Notes under the pieces: generated by a model | Told to the model about the DNA's origin: nothing | The model's database searches: none | What the model saw: only the letters and a program-made list of their open reading frames with translations | Shown here: positions 1-4,123 of the stretch, in pieces | How the letters are laid out: every line of letters starts with the position of its first letter | How positions within the stretch are numbered: position 1 is the first letter of the stretch | Program-made: the position numbers and the translations under genes | Origin: Planctomycetaceae bacterium | GTDB taxonomy: Bacteria > Planctomycetota > MHYJ01 > SBBU01 | Length of the DNA: 6,789 bases | Reading direction: 5' to 3' | Assembly (NCBI GenBank): GCA_005239585.1 | Contig: SBBU01000070.1 | Coordinates: 1 to 6,789, forward strand

Positions 1-147
1 TGCCATCTACACCCCGTAAAAAACTGCTGACACGTGAGCCTCTAAACATGGTCCAAATGCAGTAATTCAATAAGATTTCTATATCACAGTTTTTTGCCTC
101 TTTCTCTATTCTAATTCATTATTTCAGGAGACACGCAATTCTGCACC

Positions 148-175
148 TTGAAGATACCCTTTTAAAAGCTATAAT
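148..175 (+). promoter_or_regulatory. Candidate sigma-70 promoter for the aminotransferase operon
   Basis: TTGAAG (148-153, four of six matches to TTGACA) is followed after 16 bases by a perfect TATAAT (170-175). Transcription would start near 182-184, almost exactly on the GTG at 183. Either the first gene is translated from a nearly leaderless message, or its real start is the ATG at 243, or the element is fortuitous. No other promoter of similar quality was seen ahead of the + strand genes. Confidence 0.5.
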
Positions 176-182
176 TCTGGGC

Positions 183-1277
183 GTGGCAGAGACTACAATT
201 ATTTTTAGGCGAATTGCTTATCTTAATTGGGCCCGTGATTACATGGGCAAAGTCAAGTTTGATCTCGCTAGAAGCTCATTACGCCCAGTTTCTAAAGAAG
301 AACTATCTTTTCCACTCTCCGAGCTTCGTTTTTCTCGCTCGCCTGACCTAAAAATAGAAGAAGTAATCGCTGGCCAGTACGGCATTGATCCTACTTGTGT
401 AGAAATCACAAGCGGCGCTACAATGTCAGTATTTGCATTATTCTCCTCAATCCTGGAAAAGGGTGATGAAATTCTTCTAGAGGCACCAAATTTTGAGTCT
501 CTCTACCGCATTCCACACCGCCTCGGGGCAACAATCAAAGTCCTTGAACGAGATTTCGAGAAAGGGTTCCAGATTGATCTTGAAGAACTAGAGCAGAAAA
601 TTGGCAGAAACACAAAGGCAATTGTAATCACGAATCTCCACAATCCATCAGGTCAGGAGACAAACGTAGATAAATTAGTAGCCATCGGCCAGATTGCACA
701 CGACTACAAGGCCTATGTAGTCTCTGTTGAAGTCTACCTAGACAACGCACTAACAAGCGGATTAAAACCTGCTGTCCTTTGTGGTGACAACATGATAAGC
801 ATCAATAGCCTAAAGGTATATGGACTTGACGGGCTTCGCATCGGATGGGTCGCATCCACTTTAAGCAAAGTAACCGAAAGAGTTCGTGTCATATGCAAGG
901 ATTATATCTATGGTGATCTGCCTGCCCCTACTGAATCGATAGCCCAATTTGCCCTTGTCAATCGCAATCGGATATTAGAAAGCTCAAGAGAGCTAATCCA
1001 AAAAAATATCGAGATAATAGACAATTGGATACCACAAAATGGACTACAGTGGGTAAGGCCCAAAGGTGGGACAATATGTTTCGTAAAACTGCCGCCGGGT
1101 GTTGATGACATGAGATTATCTAACTTGTTAAGAGATCACTATAGCACACTAGTAGTGCCGGGTAATTTCTTCTGGAAAAAAGGATTTATCAGGATTTCAT
1201 TCGGTGTTGATAGTCCAATTCTTATCGAGGGTTTGAATAACATCTCGAGTGCACTTGCGTCACAAAAGGTAAAGTAA
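183..1277 (+). CDS. Fold-type I PLP-dependent aminotransferase-like protein (class I/II), PLP Asp replaced
   Basis: This is a class I/II aminotransferase-like protein of 364 residues, a little short of the usual 380-420. Such enzymes move amino groups between amino acids and 2-oxo acids in the cytoplasm. Visible motifs are TSGAT at 76-80 (PLP phosphate loop), NLHNPSG at 151-157 (the Asn that contacts the PLP 3'-oxygen), LKVYGLDGLRIGW at 210-222 with Lys211 as the Schiff-base lysine and Arg219, and FIRISFG at 335-341 with Arg337 as the likely substrate-carboxylate arginine. The strand that normally reads (S/V)DEVY reads SVEVY at 181-185, so the Asp that pairs with the PLP ring nitrogen is Val182. 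The GTG at 183 is the first in-frame start after a stop at 63-65 and keeps a family-like N-terminus (YLNWARDYMGKVKFDLA). It has no good ribosome-binding site, and ATG 243 is the alternative. The stop overlaps the next ATG by one base. The substrate cannot be assigned; it may be catalytically altered. Confidence 0.9.
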   Translation: MAETTIIFRRIAYLNWARDYMGKVKFDLARSSLRPVSKEELSFPLSELRFSRSPDLKIEEVIAGQYGIDPTCVEITSGATMSVFALFSSILEKGDEILLEAPNFESLYRIPHRLGATIKVLERDFEKGFQIDLEELEQKIGRNTKAIVITNLHNPSGQETNVDKLVAIGQIAHDYKAYVVSVEVYLDNALTSGLKPAVLCGDNMISINSLKVYGLDGLRIGWVASTLSKVTERVRVICKDYIYGDLPAPTESIAQFALVNRNRILESSRELIQKNIEIIDNWIPQNGLQWVRPKGGTICFVKLPPGVDDMRLSNLLRDHYSTLVVPGNFFWKKGFIRISFGVDSPILIEGLNNISSALASQKVK

Positions 1278-2191
1278 TGTCTGAACCTGTTCATGCCCCA
1301 AAGCAAATAGAAGATCATCACGGCACAAGACAGATTGAAAAAAAAGGGTTGCTGTTAGTTGTCATCCTGACAGGAACTATGATGATTGCAGAGGGCATAG
1401 CGGGCTATATGACAAAGAGCCTCGCCCTCTTATCAGATGCCTTCCACATGCTCACCCACTTTATCGCAACAGGAATTAGTCTGGTGGCAATATACATCGC
1501 TATGATGAAGGCCCCTCCAGAAAAAACATACAAATACTGGCGAGTGGAGGTTATCGCAGCACTCTTCAATGGAATTTCACTTATACCTATCGTTGTATTC
1601 ATTGTCCTAGAGGCAAATAAAAGATTCACAGAACCTGTAATCATACAGGAAGTCCCGATGCTGATTGTTGCTGTCATAGGTCTATTGGTCAATATTGCCT
1701 CTGCATGGATTTTAATGAGACCATCTCAGAAGGATCTTAATGTCAAGAGTGCATTCCTGCACATGGTGGTAGATGCGATTTCCTCCGTTGGAGTCATCAC
1801 AGGAGGCATTATTGTGGTTCTTACCAAGTCCTATGTAGCAGATACAGTAATTGCAATCGGAATCGCCGCTCTTACGCTCTACTGGGCAGTCAAGATCATC
1901 AAAGACTCTGTAATTATACTCCTTGAATCTGCCCCGAAGAACATGAAGGTAAGCGATGTTGAAAGCGTTATAAAAAGCACCAGCGGGGTAAAAAATGTTC
2001 ACGACGTCCATGTGTGGGTTATAACTTCAGGAATGTATGCGCTCACTGCGCATATCGAACTCGATAAAGATGTGCCAATAAGCGAGACATCCAAGCTTAC
2101 ACACAACATAAATCACACACTTGATCACAAATTTGATATCACACATACTTGCTTCCAATTTGAGCTCCCCGATAAAAACATTAACCAGTAG
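1277..2191 (+). CDS. Cation diffusion facilitator (zinc-type metal/proton antiporter)
   Basis: CDF-family inner-membrane exporter, 304 residues, typical length. Proteins of the CzcD/ZitB type expel Zn2+ (also Co2+ or Cd2+) from the cytoplasm in exchange for protons. Six hydrophobic segments are visible at about 24-46, 49-73, 89-112, 126-147, 158-183 and 188-208. The family signature SLALLSDAFHMLTH lies at 48-61. TM5 has the expected H162xxxD166, but TM2 has H57xxxH61 where zinc CDFs normally have HxxxD, with Asp54 just before. The cytoplasmic C-terminal dimer domain (about 220-296) shows VHDVHVW at 241-247 and a closing HTCFQFE at 290-296, with several His that could bind metal. The N-terminus has only HH at 14-15, not a long His-rich tail. 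AAAGG at 1265-1269 lies seven bases before the ATG, and the ATG shares its A with the preceding TAA, so translation is probably coupled to the aminotransferase gene. The family is clear; the metal is inferred. Confidence 0.95.
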   Translation: MSEPVHAPKQIEDHHGTRQIEKKGLLLVVILTGTMMIAEGIAGYMTKSLALLSDAFHMLTHFIATGISLVAIYIAMMKAPPEKTYKYWRVEVIAALFNGISLIPIVVFIVLEANKRFTEPVIIQEVPMLIVAVIGLLVNIASAWILMRPSQKDLNVKSAFLHMVVDAISSVGVITGGIIVVLTKSYVADTVIAIGIAALTLYWAVKIIKDSVIILLESAPKNMKVSDVESVIKSTSGVKNVHDVHVWVITSGMYALTAHIELDKDVPISETSKLTHNINHTLDHKFDITHTCFQFELPDKNINQ

Positions 2192-2196
2192 TTTGA

Positions 2197-2874
2197 ATGC
2201 TTTCCAAACTCAAAGGCAAGATCAATCTCTGCATAATCCTAGGCTCCGGTCAAGCAGACATTATTTGTGGAGAGCCTGTGGGCAAAAACATGCTCTTCAA
2301 GAAACAAGGCAAGACCGGGATACTTATCATTACAAAACGAAGACACCTTTACGAAGGGTTCCCTGTTGAAAAGGTCATTGACCCTGTTAAAACAGCCTTT
2401 TCACTGGGGGCAAAAATCCAGGTGCTTACAAACGCTGCGGGCGCTGTTTCAAAGAGAGTAAATCCTGGGAATATTATGCTGATAAAAGATCACATCAATC
2501 TAATGCTTGAAACACCCCTGAAAGGCCCAGATTTCCTCTCATTGCATGATTGCTATGATGCAGACCTGCGTAAAGAGACAAGAAATCTCTTTGATTGTGA
2601 AGGCGTCTACGCGGGCGTCAGAGGTCCTTCATATGAAACAAAGGCAGAGGTCAAGATGCTTGAAATAAGCGGGGCTGATGCAGTAGGAATGTCCACCGTG
2701 CCCGAGGCTATTGCTGCAAAAAGACTTGGGATGAAGGTTCTTGCATTTAGTCTTATCACTAACAGGGCCGGAGAAAAATCGAGTCATGACGAGGTTCTCA
2801 AGGCCGCAAACAAGGCGCACGATAAAATAGCCAAGTTGATTGAAAAAGTGATATTGAGGATCACGAACAGATAA
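2197..2874 (+). CDS. Purine nucleoside phosphorylase, trimeric type, short form
   Basis: Member of the trimeric PNP/MTA phosphorylase family, which splits purine nucleosides with phosphate into free base and (deoxy)ribose-1-phosphate. Motifs in order are ILGSGQ 14-19 (phosphate loop), RRHLYEG 48-54 (equivalents of human Arg84, His86 and Tyr88), TNAAGAV 78-84, GPSYETKAE 143-151 (base-binding Glu147), VGMSTVPE 163-170, LITNRAG 186-192 and HDEVL 197-201. TNAAG together with Asn189 in TNR favours 6-oxopurine nucleosides (inosine, guanosine) over methylthioadenosine. At 225 residues it is about 50 shorter than the usual 270-290. The leader before the GSG motif and the loop between GSG and RRH are trimmed, and the usual (V)xGHxG phosphate-loop His is absent. 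The codon just before the ATG is a stop (TGA 2194-2196), so no longer start exists. It begins five bases after the transporter stop with no convincing ribosome-binding site, which suggests coupled translation. Together with the downstream cytidine deaminase it forms a nucleoside-salvage pair. Confidence 0.92.
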   Translation: MLSKLKGKINLCIILGSGQADIICGEPVGKNMLFKKQGKTGILIITKRRHLYEGFPVEKVIDPVKTAFSLGAKIQVLTNAAGAVSKRVNPGNIMLIKDHINLMLETPLKGPDFLSLHDCYDADLRKETRNLFDCEGVYAGVRGPSYETKAEVKMLEISGADAVGMSTVPEAIAAKRLGMKVLAFSLITNRAGEKSSHDEVLKAANKAHDKIAKLIEKVILRITNR

Positions 2875-2875
2875 C

Positions 2876-2905
2876 AAAAATTTCGAAGACGTATTCGAAT
2901 TTTTT
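2876..2905. terminator. Hairpin with T-tract after the phosphorylase gene (palindrome 1)
   Basis: An imperfect inverted repeat is centred between 2890 and 2891; 13 of 15 symmetric positions pair. The arms are an A-run plus TTTCGAA and TTCGAA plus a T-run. It starts one base after the phosphorylase stop, and as RNA gives a short AU-rich stem ending in uridines, so it could be a weak intrinsic terminator working in either direction. The stem is poor in G+C, so an operator role is also possible. Its 14-base core (CGAAGACGTATTCG) matches the second palindrome 60 bases downstream at 12 of 14 positions. Confidence 0.5.
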
Positions 2906-2981
2906 AGGGAAGGATATGCAGAGCCAGTAGGGAAATCGAAAAACGAAAACGTTTTCGTTTTTCAAAGGAGCTTATATGCAG
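2881..2981 (+). repeat. Degenerate 60-base tandem duplication in the cytidine deaminase leader
   Basis: Bases 2881-2921 and 2941-2981 line up without gaps at 26 of 41 positions. Both copies hold a CGAARACGTWTTCG palindrome, then a T-rich stretch, an AGG, and an identical ATATGCAG. In the second copy this ATG is the cytidine deaminase start. In the first it opens only a four-codon frame (ATG 2916, TAG 2928). The pattern suggests that an ancestral operator plus start region was duplicated and the first copy has decayed. Chance similarity in AT-rich DNA is not excluded. Confidence 0.4.
2938..2963. promoter_or_regulatory. Perfect 26-base palindrome, LacI-family-like operator (palindrome 2)
   Basis: Two 13-base arms (GAAAAACGAAAAC and its exact reverse complement) meet at a central CG between 2950 and 2951. 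The inner 16 bases, ACGAAAACGTTTTCGT, differ at one position from the E. coli PurR operator consensus as remembered (ACGCAAACGTTTTCGT), and the central-CG symmetric form is typical of LacI/GalR-family operators. It ends one base before the AAAGGAG ribosome-binding site of cytidine deaminase. A bound repressor would therefore block transcription, and a folded RNA would crowd the ribosome site. No regulator gene lies in this window, so the operator role is inferred. Confidence 0.5.
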
Positions 2982-3350
2982 GATTACAAAGAACTAATAG
3001 AAGAGGCAAAGAGGGCAAGCAAGGACTCTTACAGCCCATACTCGAGGATCAAAGTCGGCTGCGCCCTGATGGATGCCAAGGGCAGGATCTTCAAGGGAAC
3101 AAACGTCGAAAATCAATCGTATGGTCTTACCATCTGCGCTGAACGAGTTGCTATATCCCATGCCATCTCGTGCGGCTTTAGAAGATTCAAGGCAATCGCA
3201 ATCTATTCATCAAAGGGCTTCACCCCATGCGGTGCCTGTAGGCAGTTTATGTCTGAATTCAGCAGTGACCTAAAAATCTTCATTTTAAGCAACAAGTCGA
3301 TAAAAAAAACAACGCTAAAGAACTTATTTCCAGCCGCCTTTAGGCTTTGA
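2976..3350 (+). CDS. cdd: Cytidine deaminase
   Basis: Converts cytidine and deoxycytidine to uridine and deoxyuridine in pyrimidine salvage; cytoplasmic. The 124-residue length matches the small homotetrameric class (about 125-140). Visible motifs are YSPYSRIKVGCAL at 19-31, GTNVENQSYG at 41-50 with the ribose-contacting Asn43 and Glu45, TICAERVA at 52-59 with zinc ligand Cys54 and catalytic Glu56, and TPCGACRQ at 83-90 with zinc ligands Cys85 and Cys88. This three-Cys zinc site is that of the tetrameric enzymes. The C-terminus FPAAF (118-122) also fits. The start is set by AAAGGAG at 2964-2970, five bases before the ATG. It is separated from the phosphorylase gene by two palindromes and so probably has its own regulation. 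Its last eleven bases overlap the end of the convergent nucleotidyltransferase gene. Confidence 0.95.
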   Translation: MQDYKELIEEAKRASKDSYSPYSRIKVGCALMDAKGRIFKGTNVENQSYGLTICAERVAISHAISCGFRRFKAIAIYSSKGFTPCGACRQFMSEFSSDLKIFILSNKSIKKTTLKNLFPAAFRL

Positions 3351-3978
3351 AGTACTGCCTGAGAATTGAAAAATAATCTTTCCTAGTATTCATGTTACGA
3401 ATGCATGAATCCGAGTTCATATTTACAAACTTGGCCCTTTTTGGGTCCTTACCCAGTACATCTCTTGCTGTATCCAAGGGCCCTAAACGAATGAACTCAC
3501 GTTTAAGAGACGCGTCAATCAGAACCGGGTGACCAGCCTGCCCCTTGTAGCTTGCTCTTACTATCTTGTATTTGCGATAGTATTTGCTGACACTAATTAG
3601 TTTTCTAATCTCTTTGTATGTCACAAGCGGATAATCGACGGGATAAATAAGAAAGGCCCGTGCATCCTTTGGAAGCATCTTCAAACCGCATAAAAGGGAG
3701 CTTAGCTGACCTTTTCTCCAATCTTTGTTAACTATGTACGATGAAAGGCTGGCCTTTCTTGAGATAATATCAGCCTTGCTGCCAAGGACTACGATTGGAC
3801 TCAAGCCTGCCTTGGCACAGTTTTCAATTGTCCGAGAAATAAGATATTTTTTGCCAAATTTAACAAGTGATTTGGGGCTCCCGAAGCGCCTTGACTCCCC
3901 CGCAGCAAGAATGATCGGCACTATGCCGCTACTTGCCTTTTTTCCTCTTCCTTCTCTTATATCTTCTTCTTCCTGCAA
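3340..3978 (-). CDS. MocA-like nucleotidyltransferase (molybdenum cofactor cytidylyltransferase family)
   Basis: MobA/MocA-type NTP transferase of about 212 residues. MocA proteins transfer CMP from CTP to molybdopterin to make the cofactor of xanthine-dehydrogenase-type enzymes; related members use other sugar-like acceptors. Visible motifs are ILAAGESRRFGSPK at 23-36 (nucleotide and Mg2+ loop; LAAG rather than the LAGG of MobA favours MocA-type), KGQLSSLLCGL at 89-99, YPVDYPLV at 112-119 with metal-binding Asp115, GHPVLI at 149-154, DTARDVL at 169-175, and a closing NMNTRKDY at 195-202. The start is unsure. TTG 3978 gives a charged 19-residue leader with AAGG too close upstream, whereas GTG 3921 would give the usual immediate MPIILAAG beginning. 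No molybdoenzyme or molybdopterin synthesis gene is in view, so the acceptor is not settled. It lies 145 bases downstream of the anti-sigma gene on the same strand, and its last codons overlap the end of cdd tail to tail. Confidence 0.85.
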   Translation of the reverse strand: MQEEEDIREGRGKKASSGIVPIILAAGESRRFGSPKSLVKFGKKYLISRTIENCAKAGLSPIVVLGSKADIISRKASLSSYIVNKDWRKGQLSSLLCGLKMLPKDARAFLIYPVDYPLVTYKEIRKLISVSKYYRKYKIVRASYKGQAGHPVLIDASLKREFIRLGPLDTARDVLGKDPKRAKFVNMNSDSCIRNMNTRKDYFSILRQYFKA

Positions 3979-4123
3979 ATCCTTCAGCCATTTTGTGTAT
4001 GATACCTAAAGAGCTCAGCTTTTCAAACTTATTGGAACCAAGATTTGGTCAGAGTCAATCCTTTAACAGACCGTACATTCCAGCAATCCCCCCCAAGTAT
4101 ACCGTAAAAGCAACTTCAAATGG

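Noticed and set aside
3..65. A 20-codon open frame from the left edge ending in TAA 63-65, possibly the tail of an upstream gene
   Set aside because: Too short to tell from a chance open frame, with no motif; not called.
66..182. The aminotransferase frame stays open upstream of GTG 183 back to 66
   Set aside because: No ATG, GTG or TTG occurs in that stretch, so the protein cannot start earlier unless a non-canonical start is used.
3340..3978. Assignment as MobA (guanylyltransferase)
   Set aside because: The nucleotide loop reads LAAGESRRFG, the MocA-like form, not LAGGxxxRMG; only the broad family is certain.
4032..4049. Alternating TTGG/CCAA/TTGG inverted repeats upstream of the nucleotidyltransferase gene
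   Set aside because: Arms of only 4-5 bases, no match to an operator I know; probably chance.
4053..4058. TTGACT on the - strand as a -35 element for the nucleotidyltransferase gene
   Set aside because: No acceptable -10 sequence at 16-19 bases.
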